A stretch of 64,000 bases of DNA from Caenispirillum salinarum AK4 (GCF_000315795.1 NZ_ANHY01000006.1:186001-250000); one strand, 5' to 3'. Numbered from the stretch's first letter, positions 1 through 9,851 are shown. The notes: generated from the letters alone by a model not told the origin. Translations and numbers: made by a program.

Positions 1-101
1 CGGTCCAGGGCATCGCGCCCGCCACCGGCACCGGGACTTCCAAGCGCAAGGCGGAGCAGATGGCCGCCGAGACGCTGCTCGCCAACGTGACAGGCCAGTG
101 A
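1..101 (+). CDS. rnc: Ribonuclease III, C-terminal fragment (partial)
   Basis: Only the last 32 codons are present, read in frame from base 3 to the TGA at 99-101. The translation contains GTGTSKRKAEQMAAETLL, the closing part of a double-stranded-RNA-binding domain of the RNase III type (the conserved GxGxSKKxAexxAA helix). RNase III cuts double-stranded RNA in rRNA and mRNA processing. The fragment sits directly before era, as in the common rnc-era-recO order, and its stop overlaps a possible GTG start of era. The catalytic domain lies outside the window, so the call rests on the dsRBD end and on gene order. Confidence 0.85.
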   Translation, partial: VQGIAPATGTGTSKRKAEQMAAETLLANVTGQ

Positions 102-103
102 CC

Positions 104-1066
104 ATGACCCCCTCCGATACGCCCGAGACCAACGACAACGAGCCTGTGCCGGAGGGCGCCGCCGAGGGGGCGAAGCCCACCCGCGCCGGCTTCATCGCCG
201 TGCTGGGCGCGCCCAACGCCGGCAAGTCGACCCTGGTCAACACCATCATCGGCACCAAGGTCAGCATCGTATCGCCCAAGGTGCAGACGACGCGCTCCAT
301 CGTGCGCGGCATCGCCATGGAAGGGCAGTCGCAGCTGATCTTCGTGGACACGCCGGGCATCTTCAAGCCCAACCGCCGCATGGAGCGCGCCATGGTGTCC
401 GCCGCCTGGACGGGTGCGGCGGATGCCGACATGGTCATGCTGCTGGTGGACGCCCGCCGCGGCTTTTCCGAGGACGTCAAGGCCATCATCGACGGCCTGC
501 TGGAGGCCAAGCGAAAGGCCGTGCTGGTCATCAACAAGGTCGATACCGTCGCCCGCCCGTCGCTGCTCGACCTCTCGGCGGACCTGTTCGACACGGGCGC
601 GTTCTCCGACGTGTTCATGATTTCGGCGCTGAAGGGCGATGGCGTGCGCGACCTGGTGGACTACCTGGCTGCGCGGATGCCGGAAGGCCCTTGGCTGTTC
701 CCCGAGGACGAGGTGTCGGACCTGCCGCAGCGCCTGCTGGCGGCCGAGATCACGCGCGAGAAGCTGTTCCTGAACCTGCACCAGGAGCTGCCCTACAGCG
801 TTTCCATCGAAACCGAGGCGTGGGAGGAGCGCAAGGACGGCAGCGTGCGCATCGACCAGATCATCTACGTCATGCGCGACAGCCAGCGCTCCATCGTGCT
901 CGGCAAGCAGGGCGCCCAGATCAAGCGTATCGGCGCGGCCGCGCGAACCGAACTGGAGGAGCTGCTGGAACGCCGCGTGCACCTGTTCCTGCACGTCAAG
1001 GTCGCCGAGGACTGGCACGAGCGGCGCGACCACTACATGGCTTGGGGCCTGGACTTCGACGCCTGA
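104..1066 (+). CDS. era: GTPase Era
   Basis: Era binds 16S rRNA and helps assemble the 30S ribosomal subunit. The G1 motif GAPNAGKST, the G3 motif DTPGI and the G4 motif NKVD are all visible, followed by a C-terminal KH RNA-binding domain with VLGKQGAQIKRIG. At about 320 residues it is slightly longer than usual because of an acidic, low-complexity N-terminal extension of about 25 residues. The start could be ATG at 104 or the in-frame GTG at 98 that overlaps the rnc stop. The tight spacing implies cotranscription and translational coupling with rnc, and recO follows after one small gene. Confidence 0.96.
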   Translation: MTPSDTPETNDNEPVPEGAAEGAKPTRAGFIAVLGAPNAGKSTLVNTIIGTKVSIVSPKVQTTRSIVRGIAMEGQSQLIFVDTPGIFKPNRRMERAMVSAAWTGAADADMVMLLVDARRGFSEDVKAIIDGLLEAKRKAVLVINKVDTVARPSLLDLSADLFDTGAFSDVFMISALKGDGVRDLVDYLAARMPEGPWLFPEDEVSDLPQRLLAAEITREKLFLNLHQELPYSVSIETEAWEERKDGSVRIDQIIYVMRDSQRSIVLGKQGAQIKRIGAAARTELEELLERRVHLFLHVKVAEDWHERRDHYMAWGLDFDA

Positions 1067-1089
1067 ACAGGCAGGGGAGACTAGACGCC

Positions 1090-1287
1090 ATGTCGCTGGC
1101 GCTGGGCATGATGGTTCTGGGACTGGGCGTGGTGCTTCTGGGCACCATGATAACCCTCCGCGATCGCCGCGCCCGGCGGGGCGCGACGCGAACGGCCGCC
1201 CAGGTCAACGCCGATGCCCTCCTGCTCGGATTCGGCGTTTCGGCCATGGTCCTGGGCCTGGGCGCGGTCGCCATCGGCGTGCTGTAG
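1090..1287 (+). CDS. Small two-helix membrane protein
   Basis: A 65-residue protein placed between era and recO on the same strand. It has two hydrophobic segments, about residues 3-20 (LALGMMVLGLGVVLLGTM) and 45-64 (a Leu/Gly/Ala-rich stretch), joined by a basic loop with several arginines. A GGGGAG-like ribosome-binding site lies about 8 bases before the ATG, and recO starts only 7 bases after the stop, so it fits the operon well. I do not recognise a family. The predicted hairpin in the inner membrane is read from the sequence; the function is unknown. Confidence 0.6.
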   Translation: MSLALGMMVLGLGVVLLGTMITLRDRRARRGATRTAAQVNADALLLGFGVSAMVLGLGAVAIGVL

Positions 1288-1294
1288 GCCTCTC

Positions 1295-2014
1295 ATGGAC
1301 TGGCGGGACGAAGGCATCGTGCTGGCGGCCCGCCGCCATGGCGAGACCAGTGCCGTCGTCCACATCCTCACCCGCGCGCATGGCCGCCACGGCGGCCTGG
1401 TGCGCGGGGCATCGGGCAAGGCGGCGCGCGGGCTCTGGCAGCCGGGCAACCTGCTGGACGTCACCTGGCGCGGCCGGCTTGAAGAACACCTGGGCCAGTT
1501 CACCGGCGAGCTTCTGGATGCCCGCGTCGCCGGGCTGCTGGGCGATCGCGACCGGCTGGCCTGCCTGGCGTCGGTCTGTGCCCTGGCCGAGAACGCCCTG
1601 CCCGAGCGCGAGCCTCATCCCCTGCTGTTCGAGGGCCTGCGCCTGCTCATCGGTGCCCTGGCCCGCGATGACGAATGGGCTCCGCTGACGGTACGATGGG
1701 AGGCGGCGCTGATCGCCGAACTCGGCTACGGCCTGGATCTGTCCGAATGCGCGGCGACCGGGGCGACAGAGGGGCTGGAATGGGTCAGCCCGCGCACCGG
1801 ACGGGCGGTTTCGGACGAGGCGGGGGCTCCCTACGCCGACCGCCTGCTGCCTCTGCCGGGTTTCCTCATCGACGCCGAGGCGCCGACGGATCGGCCGGCG
1901 GTGGTGGCGGGGTTGCGGCTGACAGGATTCTTCCTAGAGCGGCGGCTGTTTCCCGCGCTGGGGCGGCCGGTTCCGCCGCAGCGGGCACGATTTCTTGACC
2001 GCATGACCGGTTGA
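1295..2014 (+). CDS. recO: DNA repair protein RecO
   Basis: RecO acts with RecF and RecR to load RecA onto SSB-coated single-stranded DNA in recombinational repair. The start MDWRDEGIVLAARRHGETSA is the typical alphaproteobacterial RecO N-terminus leading into the OB fold, and the C-terminal part carries the family segment LSECAATGATEGLEWVSPRTG. The length of 239 residues is normal. It closes the rnc-era-recO group. The open frame continues upstream of 1295, but the homology and the gap to the small membrane protein support ATG 1295. A parC promoter may lie within its last codons. Confidence 0.93.
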   Translation: MDWRDEGIVLAARRHGETSAVVHILTRAHGRHGGLVRGASGKAARGLWQPGNLLDVTWRGRLEEHLGQFTGELLDARVAGLLGDRDRLACLASVCALAENALPEREPHPLLFEGLRLLIGALARDDEWAPLTVRWEAALIAELGYGLDLSECAATGATEGLEWVSPRTGRAVSDEAGAPYADRLLPLPGFLIDAEAPTDRPAVVAGLRLTGFFLERRLFPALGRPVPPQRARFLDRMTG

Positions 2015-2025
2015 TCCCCTATATT
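1995..2025 (+). promoter_or_regulatory. Possible parC promoter
   Basis: TTGACC at 1995-2000 and TATATT at 2020-2025 resemble sigma-70 -35 and -10 boxes, with a 19-base spacer that is longer than ideal. It overlaps the end of recO and would start RNA about 70 bases before parC. This is a sequence match only. Confidence 0.35.
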
Positions 2026-2100
2026 TCGATCCACCGAAGGGCGTAGGCTCAGGCTCCCGCCGCCCCGTGCACGCAGAAGGCAGAGAAGCGCACCCACACG

Positions 2101-4422
2101 ATGACGACGAAACCCGCCAAACCCGAGGACATCCGCCCCGCGCCGCTGGCCGATGCGCTGAGCGAGCGTTACCTGGCTTACGCGCTGTCGACCATCGTGT
2201 CGCGGTCGCTGCCCGACGTGCGTGACGGCTTGAAGCCGGTGCACCGCCGGCTGCTGTACGCCATGCGCACGCTGCGGCTGGACCCGGGGCAGGGCTTCAA
2301 GAAGTGCGCCCGCGTGGTCGGCGACGTCATCGGTAAATACCACCCGCACGGCGACACGGCCGTCTACGACGCCATGGTGCGCCTGGCGCAGGAATTCGCC
2401 GTGCGCTACCCGCTGGTGGAAGGCCAGGGCAACTTCGGCAACATCGACGGCGACAACGCCGCCGCCATGCGATACACGGAAGCCCGCCTGACGGAAGTCG
2501 CCATGGCTTTGATGGAGGGCCTGGACGAGAACGCGGTGGACTTCCGCGGCACCTACGACGGCGAGGAGCACGAGCCCGTCGTCCTGCCGGCGGCCTTCCC
2601 CAACCTGCTGGCCAACGGGTCCTCGGGCATCGCGGTGGGCATGGCGACCAACATCCCGCCCCACAACGCCGGCGAGTTGTGCGACGCGCTGCTGCACCTC
2701 ATCAAGAAAGCCCGGAAGCGCGACGTGTCGGGAGCCCCGCTTGACGATGCCGCTCGCGCGGAGGGACCAACGCGGGAATACGAGCTTGGCGTCGGCGTCG
2801 AGAGCGGCGACCTGCTGCAATACGTCCAGGGCCCGGACTTCCCGACCGGCGGCGTTCTGGTGGAAACCGCCGATGCGGTGCGCGAGGCCTATGCCACAGG
2901 ACGCGGCGGCTTCCGCCTGCGAGCCAAGTGGGAGGTGGAGAAGCTTTCCCACGGCCTCTGGCACATCGTCATCACGGAAATTCCCTACCAGGTTCAGAAG
3001 TCCAAGCTGATCGAGCGCATCGCCGACCTGCTCAACGCCAAGAAGCTGCCCATCCTGGGCGACGTGCGCGACGAGTCGGCCGAAGACGTGCGCGTCGTGC
3101 TGGAGCCGCGCTCGCGCACCGTCGATCCCGACGTGCTGATGGAGCATCTGTTCAAGCAGACCGACCTGGAAATCCGCTTTGGCCTGAACATGAACGTGCT
3201 GGACGCCGACGGCGTGCCCCGCGTCATGTCGCTGAAGGAAGTGTTGCAGGCCTTCCTGGACCATCGGCACGAAGTTCTGATCCGCCGTTCCGAACACCGG
3301 CTGGGCAAGATCAACCACCGGCTGGAGGTCCTGCAGGGCTACATCATCGCCTTCCTGAACCTGGACGAGGTGATCCGCATCATCCGCGAGGAGGACGAGC
3401 CCAAGACCGAACTGATGCGCACCTTCGAGCTGACCGACGTCCAGGCCGAGGCGATCCTCAACATGCGCCTGCGGTCCTTGCGCAAGCTTGAGGAAATGGA
3501 GCTGAAGCGCGAGCACGACCAGCTGTCGGAGGAGAAGGAGGGCATCGAGGCCCTGCTGGGCGACGAGGGCCTGCGCTGGAAGACCATCGCCGGGCAGATC
3601 CGCGACACGAAGAAGAAGTTCGGCCAGTCCACCGAACTGGGCCGCCGCCGCACCGAGATCGGCGAGGCGCCCTCGGCCGTCGTGGTGCCGCTGGAAGCCC
3701 TGGTGGAGCGCGAGCCCATCACGGTCATCCTGTCGGAAAAGGGCTGGATCAGGGCGGTGAAGGGCCATGTGGACGTGGGCGCCGACAACGGCCAGCGATT
3801 CAAGGAAGGTGACAGCCTGAAGCTGACCCTGCACGCCCAGACGACCGACAAGATCCTGGTCTTCGGCACCAACGGGCGCTTCTACACCATCACCGGCGAC
3901 CGCCTGCCGCGCGGACGCGGCTTCGGCGAGCCCGTGCGCCTGATGGTCGACCTGCCCAACGACAGCGACATCACCGCCATGCTGGTCTACCGGCCGGACA
4001 GCAGGCTGCTGCTCGCGTCGCGCTCCGGCCGTGGCTTCATTGTGTCGGAAGACGAGGTCGTGGCGCAGACCCGCGGCGGCAAGCAGGTGCTCAACCCGGG
4101 CAAGGATGACACCGCAACCCATTGCATTCCGCTGGCGGAAGGGCAGGACAGCGTTGCCGTGGTCGGCGACAACCGCAAGCTGCTGGTGTTCGACCTGGAG
4201 GAAGTGCCGGAGATGCAGCGCGGACGGGGCGTGATCCTGCAGAAGTACAAGGACGGCGGCATGCGCGACCTGACCGTCTTCCGCGCCGAAGACGGCCTGT
4301 CGTGGAAGTGGGGCGAGAAGACCCGCACCGAAACCGACCTGACGCCCTGGCGCGGCAAGCGGGCAGGGGCCGGCAAGCTGCCGCCGTCGGGCTTCCCGCG
4401 CTCGGGACGGTTCTCGGGGTAG
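2101..4422 (+). CDS. parC: DNA topoisomerase IV subunit A
   Basis: ParC is the DNA-breaking subunit of topoisomerase IV, which unlinks daughter chromosomes together with ParE. The N-terminal breakage domain is complete: [20 protein letters not shown], the [19 protein letters not shown] helix, and the catalytic tyrosine in [10 protein letters not shown] at about residue 125. The length of 773 residues and the degenerate C-terminal repeats, with no GyrA box (QRRGGKG), separate it from gyrase subunit A, which is encoded 5.6 kb downstream. The C-terminus has a short basic Gly/Pro tail. parE is not in the window. A bidirectional terminator follows. Confidence 0.96.
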   Translation: MTTKPAKPEDIRPAPLADALSERYLAYALSTIVSRSLPDVRDGLKPVHRRLLYAMRTLRLDPGQGFKKCARVVGDVIGKYHPHGDTAVYDAMVRLAQEFAVRYPLVEGQGNFGNIDGDNAAAMRYTEARLTEVAMALMEGLDENAVDFRGTYDGEEHEPVVLPAAFPNLLANGSSGIAVGMATNIPPHNAGELCDALLHLIKKARKRDVSGAPLDDAARAEGPTREYELGVGVESGDLLQYVQGPDFPTGGVLVETADAVREAYATGRGGFRLRAKWEVEKLSHGLWHIVITEIPYQVQKSKLIERIADLLNAKKLPILGDVRDESAEDVRVVLEPRSRTVDPDVLMEHLFKQTDLEIRFGLNMNVLDADGVPRVMSLKEVLQAFLDHRHEVLIRRSEHRLGKINHRLEVLQGYIIAFLNLDEVIRIIREEDEPKTELMRTFELTDVQAEAILNMRLRSLRKLEEMELKREHDQLSEEKEGIEALLGDEGLRWKTIAGQIRDTKKKFGQSTELGRRRTEIGEAPSAVVVPLEALVEREPITVILSEKGWIRAVKGHVDVGADNGQRFKEGDSLKLTLHAQTTDKILVFGTNGRFYTITGDRLPRGRGFGEPVRLMVDLPNDSDITAMLVYRPDSRLLLASRSGRGFIVSEDEVVAQTRGGKQVLNPGKDDTATHCIPLAEGQDSVAVVGDNRKLLVFDLEEVPEMQRGRGVILQKYKDGGMRDLTVFRAEDGLSWKWGEKTRTETDLTPWRGKRAGAGKLPPSGFPRSGRFSG

Positions 4423-4449
4423 AGCGCTGGATCGCCCGGCATGAAAAAA

Positions 4450-4473
4450 GGCCCGCGGATCGCTCCGCGGGCC
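4450..4473. terminator. Bidirectional terminator between parC and the LivK-type gene
   Basis: A perfect 10-bp stem, GGCCCGCGGA and TCCGCGGGCC, encloses a TCGC loop. It is flanked by A6 on the left and T4 on the right, so it can stop transcription in both directions between the two convergent genes. Confidence 0.9.
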
Positions 4474-4501
4474 TTTTCCGTCAGCGTCTCGGCGGAGCCG
4501 A

Positions 4502-5707
4502 TCAGCTCTCGGGCAGGAAGATGCGCTTGGAAACGATCTTGCCGTCCTCGACGGTCCACTCCTCGTAGGTGCCCAGCACGTCGCCGTTGACGTCGAAGTT
4601 CACCGGACCGGCGGCGCCCTGGTAGTCGATGTCCTGGCCGTTTGCGAGCAGCTTCTTGGCCTTCTCCCACTCGCCCGGCAGCACCTCCACGCCCGGGGGC
4701 GCCGAAACGTCGCGCAGAGCGTCGCGCACGGCCTTCGGATCGTTGGAGCCGGCCTTCTCGGCGGCCAGCGCCAGCAGGAAGGTGGCATCGTAGGCGCTGT
4801 CGATGTAGGGCTTCGGCGGCAGTTCGCCGAACTCGGCCTCATAGGCCTCCTTGAACAGATCCGCGCCCTTGCCGGCGGCGGCCGGGGCGGTGCCCACCGA
4901 GCCGTTCATGTAGTCGGCGCCGATGGAGTCGATGATCTCGGGCGCCTTCATGCCGTCGGACAGCACGAACTTGCTGAAGTAGCCGCCTTCCAGGGCCTGG
5001 CGGATGATGGTGATGCCGTTCTCGGGGTAGCCGATCAGCACCAGCGCGTCGGCACCGCCCTCGGCGGCGCGCTGCAGTTCACCGCGATAGGACGCCTGGC
5101 CCTTCTCGTAGGCCACCGAGCCGGCGATCTTGCCGCCCGACGCCTTGTAGGCCTCGCTGAACGCCTCGGCCAGACCGGCGCCGTAGTCGTTGTTGATGTA
5201 GACCACGCCGACGCTCTTGTGGCCCTGGGCGTTGGTGATCTCCGACAGGGCGATGCCCTGCACCGCGTCGGTCGGCACCGTGCGGAACAGGAAGTCGTTG
5301 TCGTTCAGCGTGGTGATCTCGGGGCTGGTGGACGCGCCCGAGATCTGCGGCACGCCCGCCTGCGAGGTCACGCTGGAGGCGGCCGGAATGGTCACGCCCG
5401 ACGACAGCGCGCCGACGATGCCCGAAACCCCCTCGACGTTGACCAGCTTCTGCGCGGCGTCGACGCCGACCTGCGGAGTGGTCTGGGTGTCGCCGACCGC
5501 GATCTCGGCGTCACCGCCCAGCACGCCGCCCTGCTCGTTGATGTGCTTGGCGGCCAGCTTGATGCCGTTGAGCGAGGTTTCGCCGTAGGCCTGCAGGTCG
5601 CCGGTCAGCGGCACCAGGGCGCCGATCTTCATCTCGGCCATGGCCTGGCCGGCCCCCAGGGTGAGCGCAAGCGCCGAAACGGCGCCGATGGCTGCACGCT
5701 TGATCAT
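4502..5707 (-). CDS. Branched-chain amino-acid-type ABC transporter substrate-binding protein
   Basis: A periplasmic binding protein of the LivK family. The N-terminal signal peptide (MIKRAAIGAVSALALTLGAG, cleaved near QAMA) is followed by EMKIGALVPLTGDLQAYGE, the usual opening of family members, and by the GYPENG and SDGMKAPE hinge-side segments. The 401-residue length is typical. The ATG at 5707 is chosen because the signal peptide begins there and a GGAGG site precedes it, although the frame is open further upstream. No permease or ATPase gene is adjacent, so it is an orphan binding protein. The substrate could be an amino acid, amide or aromatic compound and cannot be read from the sequence. 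Confidence 0.92.
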   Translation of the reverse strand: MIKRAAIGAVSALALTLGAGQAMAEMKIGALVPLTGDLQAYGETSLNGIKLAAKHINEQGGVLGGDAEIAVGDTQTTPQVGVDAAQKLVNVEGVSGIVGALSSGVTIPAASSVTSQAGVPQISGASTSPEITTLNDNDFLFRTVPTDAVQGIALSEITNAQGHKSVGVVYINNDYGAGLAEAFSEAYKASGGKIAGSVAYEKGQASYRGELQRAAEGGADALVLIGYPENGITIIRQALEGGYFSKFVLSDGMKAPEIIDSIGADYMNGSVGTAPAAAGKGADLFKEAYEAEFGELPPKPYIDSAYDATFLLALAAEKAGSNDPKAVRDALRDVSAPPGVEVLPGEWEKAKKLLANGQDIDYQGAAGPVNFDVNGDVLGTYEEWTVEDGKIVSKRIFLPES

Positions 5708-5930
5708 ATTTGCAAAGCCTCCGCTTGTTTGACTGCGCCAAACGATCGCCGCTGGCGCGCGAACAGTAAGAATATCAGGCGGTAAGCCGTTGGCAACCTC
5801 TTGAAACGCAGCCCGGCGGTCGGATACCGAACAGCCGTCGAACACGGGGCTTTGCGGCGCCGACGCGACCGGTTAGAGTGTGCGGCCATTCGCGATTGAA
5901 CGACGACTCCAGATAAACGAGACCCCTTTC

Positions 5931-6485
5931 ATGGCAGGCAGCGTCAACAAGGTCATCCTGGTCGGCAACCTCGGCCGCGACCCGGAAGTCCGCACCATGC
6001 AGAACGGCAACAAGCTGGTGAACCTGTCCATCGCCACGTCCGAGACGTGGAAGGACCGCCAGACCGGCGAAAAGCGCGAGCGCACGGAATGGCACCGTGT
6101 GGTGATCTTCTCGCCGCCGCTGGCCGACATTGCCGAGCGCTTCCTGCGCAAGGGCTCCTCCGTCTACATCGAAGGCCAGCTTCAGACCCGCAAGTGGCAG
6201 GATCAGAACGGCCAGGACCGTTATTCCACCGAGGTGGTGCTGCAGCCCTTCAAGGGCGAGCTGACCCTGCTGGGCGGCCGTGGCGGTGAAGGCGGCGGCG
6301 GCGGCCAGGGCGGCGGCTATGGTGGTGGCGGCGGCTACGGCGGCGGCGGTTACGACCAGGGCGGTTACGACCAGGGCGGCTTCGGCGGCGGCCAGGGCGG
6401 TGGCGGTCGCGGCCCCGGCGGCGGTGGCGGCGGCGGCGGCTGGGAGCCCCCGCCGTCCGACCTGGACGACGAAATCCCCTTCTGA
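5931..6485 (+). CDS. ssb: Single-stranded DNA-binding protein
   Basis: SSB coats single-stranded DNA in replication, repair and recombination. The OB fold begins [19 protein letters not shown] and includes [21 protein letters not shown] very glycine-rich linker with GGYDQGG repeats (about residues 115-170) leads to the acidic tip DDEIPF that recruits partner proteins. It has 184 residues. The start at 5931 matches the family; codons upstream are in frame but not homologous. It is transcribed divergently from the LivK-type gene. In many alphaproteobacteria ssb lies directly before gyrA; here a binding protein and kinase pair stands between them. Confidence 0.96.
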   Translation: MAGSVNKVILVGNLGRDPEVRTMQNGNKLVNLSIATSETWKDRQTGEKRERTEWHRVVIFSPPLADIAERFLRKGSSVYIEGQLQTRKWQDQNGQDRYSTEVVLQPFKGELTLLGGRGGEGGGGGQGGGYGGGGGYGGGGYDQGGYDQGGFGGGQGGGGRGPGGGGGGGGWEPPPSDLDDEIPF

Positions 6486-6512
6486 TCGCCCGACGGGCGA
6501 TGCGAGACAGCG

Positions 6513-6544
6513 AGGCGGCCACCGCTCCGGCGGGGCCGCCTTTG
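6513..6544 (+). terminator. Terminator after ssb
   Basis: AGGCGGCC and GGCCGCCT form an 8-bp stem around a 13-base loop, followed by a short T run. It lies 28 bases after the ssb stop and separates ssb from the following pair. Confidence 0.7.
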
Positions 6545-6648
6545 TCATGTCCCGATATCGCCGCCGGCGGTCCGAGTTCTCTTGCCGTTGTTGGGCGGTT
6601 GTCATACCTTCTGATCCGAAGTGGTAAGAACGTATTGAGGGGGTGGCC

Positions 6649-7713
6649 ATGCGCGTGGGGTGCAATGGCCTTGTCGGCCGCGCTGCGCGGCCGGCGGTGA
6701 CCGTCATGGTCATGGCGGGGCTTCTGGCGGTCCTGGCGGTGGGGATCGGCGGGCGCGCGACGGATGCGGGCGCAGCCACACCGACCATCCGCATTTCTTC
6801 GGAAAACACGGCCGATCATGTTCAGACGCGGGTGCTACGCCTGTTCGCGGAGCGTCTGGAGGATCGGCTCGACGGCCGGGTGCGGGTGGAGGTTCACGAC
6901 AGCGCGGCGCTCTTTCGCGGGCGCGACGTGGTCGAGGCCGTCGCCGCCGGCCGCGTCGACGTCGCGGTGCCGGGCATGTGGCACCTGGACCGGTATGAGC
7001 CCGACTTCGCCGTTTTCCTGCTGCCCATGTTCTACGGTCGCGAGGACACGGTGAACCATGCCATCCGCGACGGGGCGGCGGGCCGGACACTGAATGCGCG
7101 GCTGGAGGCGGCAACGGGCGTTCGCGTGCTCGGCCGCTGGATCGACCTGGGCAGGACGCACCTGTTCACGCGCGGCGCGACCATTGAAGACCCCGCCGAC
7201 ATCAAAGGTTTGCGCCTGCGGGTGGCGGGCGGAGAGGGCAACGCCGCCCGCATCCGGGCGCTGGGTGCCGAAGCCGTGCTGATTCCCTGGCCGGACCTGC
7301 CGCCGGCCCTGGAGTCCGGCTCCATCGACGGGACGCTGACGAGCGCTGGTACGGTGGTCAGCGCCAGCCTGTGGACACGCGGCATCGACGGCGCGTATCT
7401 GGACAGCCAGTACTTCGCCCAATACGTGCCCATTGTTTCGCCGCGGCTGTGGGGCCGCCTGCCCGACGACGTGCGGACCGCCATGACGGAAACCTGGGAT
7501 GCGGTGGTCGAGGACGGGCGCGCCATGGCCGCAGCCGCGCAGGAAGAGGCCGTTGCCCGGCTGGCGGCCGAGGGGGTGCGTATCGTCCGGCCGTCGCCTG
7601 ACGTGCTGGCCGCCACGCGGGCCGACCTCATGGCCCATCAGGTTGGGATCGTCCGCGCGCTGGGTCTGGACCCGGCACTGGTCGAAGCGGTGCGCACCGC
7701 GCTGGAGCGCTGA
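6649..7713 (+). CDS. TRAP-type (DctP family) periplasmic solute-binding protein, orphan
   Basis: A solute receptor of the DctP family. It has a hydrophobic signal region (about residues 10-40) and a mature part opening with TIRISSENTADHVQTRVLRLFAERLE. The conserved stretch IKGLRLRVAGGEGNAARIRALGAEA holds the family arginine that normally contacts a carboxylate ligand, followed by ALESGSIDGTLTSAGTVV. It has 354 residues from ATG 6649, which has an AGGGGG site 5 bases upstream; an in-frame GTG lies two codons earlier. No DctQ or DctM membrane subunit is adjacent. Instead its stop overlaps the start of a histidine kinase (TGATG), which suggests a sensory role for the binding protein. Confidence 0.9.
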   Translation: MRVGCNGLVGRAARPAVTVMVMAGLLAVLAVGIGGRATDAGAATPTIRISSENTADHVQTRVLRLFAERLEDRLDGRVRVEVHDSAALFRGRDVVEAVAAGRVDVAVPGMWHLDRYEPDFAVFLLPMFYGREDTVNHAIRDGAAGRTLNARLEAATGVRVLGRWIDLGRTHLFTRGATIEDPADIKGLRLRVAGGEGNAARIRALGAEAVLIPWPDLPPALESGSIDGTLTSAGTVVSASLWTRGIDGAYLDSQYFAQYVPIVSPRLWGRLPDDVRTAMTETWDAVVEDGRAMAAAAQEEAVARLAAEGVRIVRPSPDVLAATRADLMAHQVGIVRALGLDPALVEAVRTALER

Positions 7714-9851
7714 TGCCCGCCGCCACAGACAGCGCGGCCCGGTCCCGCCGCGTCACGCTTGCCGCCGTTTTAGGGGCAGTCAGCCTTTGTGCGCTCGGCC
7801 TGTCCGCCGGAACCTGGGTCCTTCTGCAGGAGCGCACCGCCACGCTGCGGCTGGCGCAGATCGACGCCATGCATCTGGCGCGGCAGGTGGCCTCGGACGC
7901 CGCCACGCTGGCGCTGCTTGGCGACAAGGCGGCGGTGGACGCCAACCGGGTCGCCTACCGCAACCCTCACCAGCCCGCCCGGATCGATTTCGATCTGGAC
8001 AGCCAGGCTGCGCTGTTGCCGGGGATGCACTCGGGCGCCGTCTTCGGCGCGCGCGGTCAGCGTATCGCCGCAAGCGTGCGCTTCCCCGAAATCTCCCGGT
8101 CCTGGCGCCAGCAGGTTCTGGAACGGCACCGCGACGGCTGGGAGGACATGATCATTTCATCGGCGCCGGAAACGGGCGTCCCTGGCACCATCGCGGTCAG
8201 CCGCGCGCGATGGAATGATGCCCGGTCCTTCGAGGGCTACGCCGTTTCGCTGGTGGACCTGAGCCGCCTGGGCGAATGGGCGGCGGAGCAGGCCCGTATG
8301 TCCGGCGCGACGGTCATGCTCATGCTTTCCGACGGAACGGTTCTGGCCCCGCTTGCGAAGGGCGGGCCGGCTCCGGTCGACAATCCCGCAGTGCTGCGCC
8401 GACGGCTCGACGCGGCGCTGAAAAGCGTCCGCAACGGCAAGGAAACCGACCCCGACACCGCACTTGAAACCGCCGGTGTGGTTGTTGGAGTGGGGCTCGC
8501 CCGGGATTTTCCGTTGATCGGCCTCGTGGAGATGGCGCGCGACGGCATTCTGGCGGATTGGAGCCGCCGCCGCGACATCGCCGCGGCCGGTGGTGTCGTG
8601 ATGGTGCTGGCCGTGGCCCTGGCGCTGGCCCTGTTCGTCCGCGGGGAGCGCCGCCGGGCGCGCGCCGAGGAAGGGCTTCGCCTGAGCGAAGAACGCCTCG
8701 GGGCGGCGCTCGAAAACGGAAACCTCAGCCTCTGGGATTGGGACGTGGCGACCAACAGCGTCGTCTTCGGCCCGCGCCTTCCGGCCATGCTGGGCTATGG
8801 ACCCGGCGAGTTGGACCTGTCGGTGGAGGGGTTCCAGGCGCTCATGCACCCCGACGACAAGCCGCGCGCGATGGCGGCGCTCATGGCGCACGTGGAGACT
8901 CCTGATAACGGTGTCTTCGCGGCCGAGCACCGCCTGCGCCGCAAGGACGGCGGCTGGACCTGGATCGCCGACCGCGGCCGTGCGGTTGAGGTCGACGCGC
9001 AGGGGCGGGCGGTGCGCGTCATCGGCGTCCATGCCGACATCACCCGCCGGAAACAGGCGGAGACCGCGCTGCACGAAAAGTCCCGGGCGCTGGAGGACAG
9101 CAACCGGGACCTGGAGCAGTTCGCCTATATCGCCTCCCACGACCTGCAGGAACCGCTGCGCATGGTGTCGTCCTACCTGTCGCTCCTGCTGCGGCGGGAA
9201 GGCGACCGGCTGTCGGACAAGGGCCGCGGCTACGCCGATACGGCAGCTGACGGCGCAAAGCGCATGGGGCAGCTCATCCGCGACCTGCTGGAGTATTCCC
9301 GTGTCGGCACCCGCGGCGAGGAGCCTGCACCGCAGGACACGGCCGCCGTCCTGGCCGAGGCGGTGGAGAATCTTGGCATCGCCGTTGCCGAGTCCGGGGC
9401 AACCATCACCGTGGCGCCCGATGCGCCGCCGGTGCTGGGGGACCGCTCGCAACTCGTGCGGCTGGTGCAGAATCTGGTGGGCAACGCCCTGAAGTACCGT
9501 GCTCCTGACCGAGAGCCCGTCATCTCGGTCGGGTGGCGCCTGCAGGAGGATGAGGACGCGGCAGGCGGGATGGTCATTCTGTCGGTGGCCGACAACGGGA
9601 TCGGGATTGATCCTGCCGACTTCGACCGCCTGTTCCAGATTTTCCAGCGCCTGCACGCCCGCGACGAATACGAGGGAACGGGCATCGGACTGGCCGTCTG
9701 CCGCCGCATCGTGGAGCGTCACGGCGGCCGCCTGTGGGTGGATTCGGCACCCGGCGAGGGCAGCACGTTCCACGCCGCCCTGCCGCGCGCCGCCGAAGCC
9801 CCTGCACCCGATGTCGCGGCAGAGACGCCAGTGCGCGCGCTGGCGTCGTAA
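7713..9851 (+). CDS. Membrane sensor histidine kinase (CACHE-like, PAS, HisKA, HATPase)
   Basis: A 712-residue hybrid-free sensor kinase. Membrane segment 1 is at about residues 12-34 and segment 2 at about 286-308. The roughly 250-residue periplasmic region between them ends ARDFPLIGLVEMARDGILADW, the usual end of a CACHE sensor fold. A PAS/PAC domain follows (about 325-445, ending VIGVHADITRRKQAE). The HisKA phospho-acceptor is His476 in AYIASHDLQEPLRM, and the ATPase N-box Asn591 is in LVGNALKYRA, with DNGIGI and GTGIGLAVC G-boxes. This catalytic part resembles phytochrome-type kinases. It overlaps the upstream DctP-type gene by one base and has no response regulator beside it. Confidence 0.9.
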   Translation: MPAATDSAARSRRVTLAAVLGAVSLCALGLSAGTWVLLQERTATLRLAQIDAMHLARQVASDAATLALLGDKAAVDANRVAYRNPHQPARIDFDLDSQAALLPGMHSGAVFGARGQRIAASVRFPEISRSWRQQVLERHRDGWEDMIISSAPETGVPGTIAVSRARWNDARSFEGYAVSLVDLSRLGEWAAEQARMSGATVMLMLSDGTVLAPLAKGGPAPVDNPAVLRRRLDAALKSVRNGKETDPDTALETAGVVVGVGLARDFPLIGLVEMARDGILADWSRRRDIAAAGGVVMVLAVALALALFVRGERRRARAEEGLRLSEERLGAALENGNLSLWDWDVATNSVVFGPRLPAMLGYGPGELDLSVEGFQALMHPDDKPRAMAALMAHVETPDNGVFAAEHRLRRKDGGWTWIADRGRAVEVDAQGRAVRVIGVHADITRRKQAETALHEKSRALEDSNRDLEQFAYIASHDLQEPLRMVSSYLSLLLRREGDRLSDKGRGYADTAADGAKRMGQLIRDLLEYSRVGTRGEEPAPQDTAAVLAEAVENLGIAVAESGATITVAPDAPPVLGDRSQLVRLVQNLVGNALKYRAPDREPVISVGWRLQEDEDAAGGMVILSVADNGIGIDPADFDRLFQIFQRLHARDEYEGTGIGLAVCRRIVERHGGRLWVDSAPGEGSTFHAALPRAAEAPAPDVAAETPVRALAS

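Noticed and set aside
2290-2400. Quinolone resistance substitution in ParC (Thr and Asp at contact positions)
   Set aside because: ParC sequences of alphaproteobacteria may naturally differ from E. coli here and no reference is available; no resistance claim is made.
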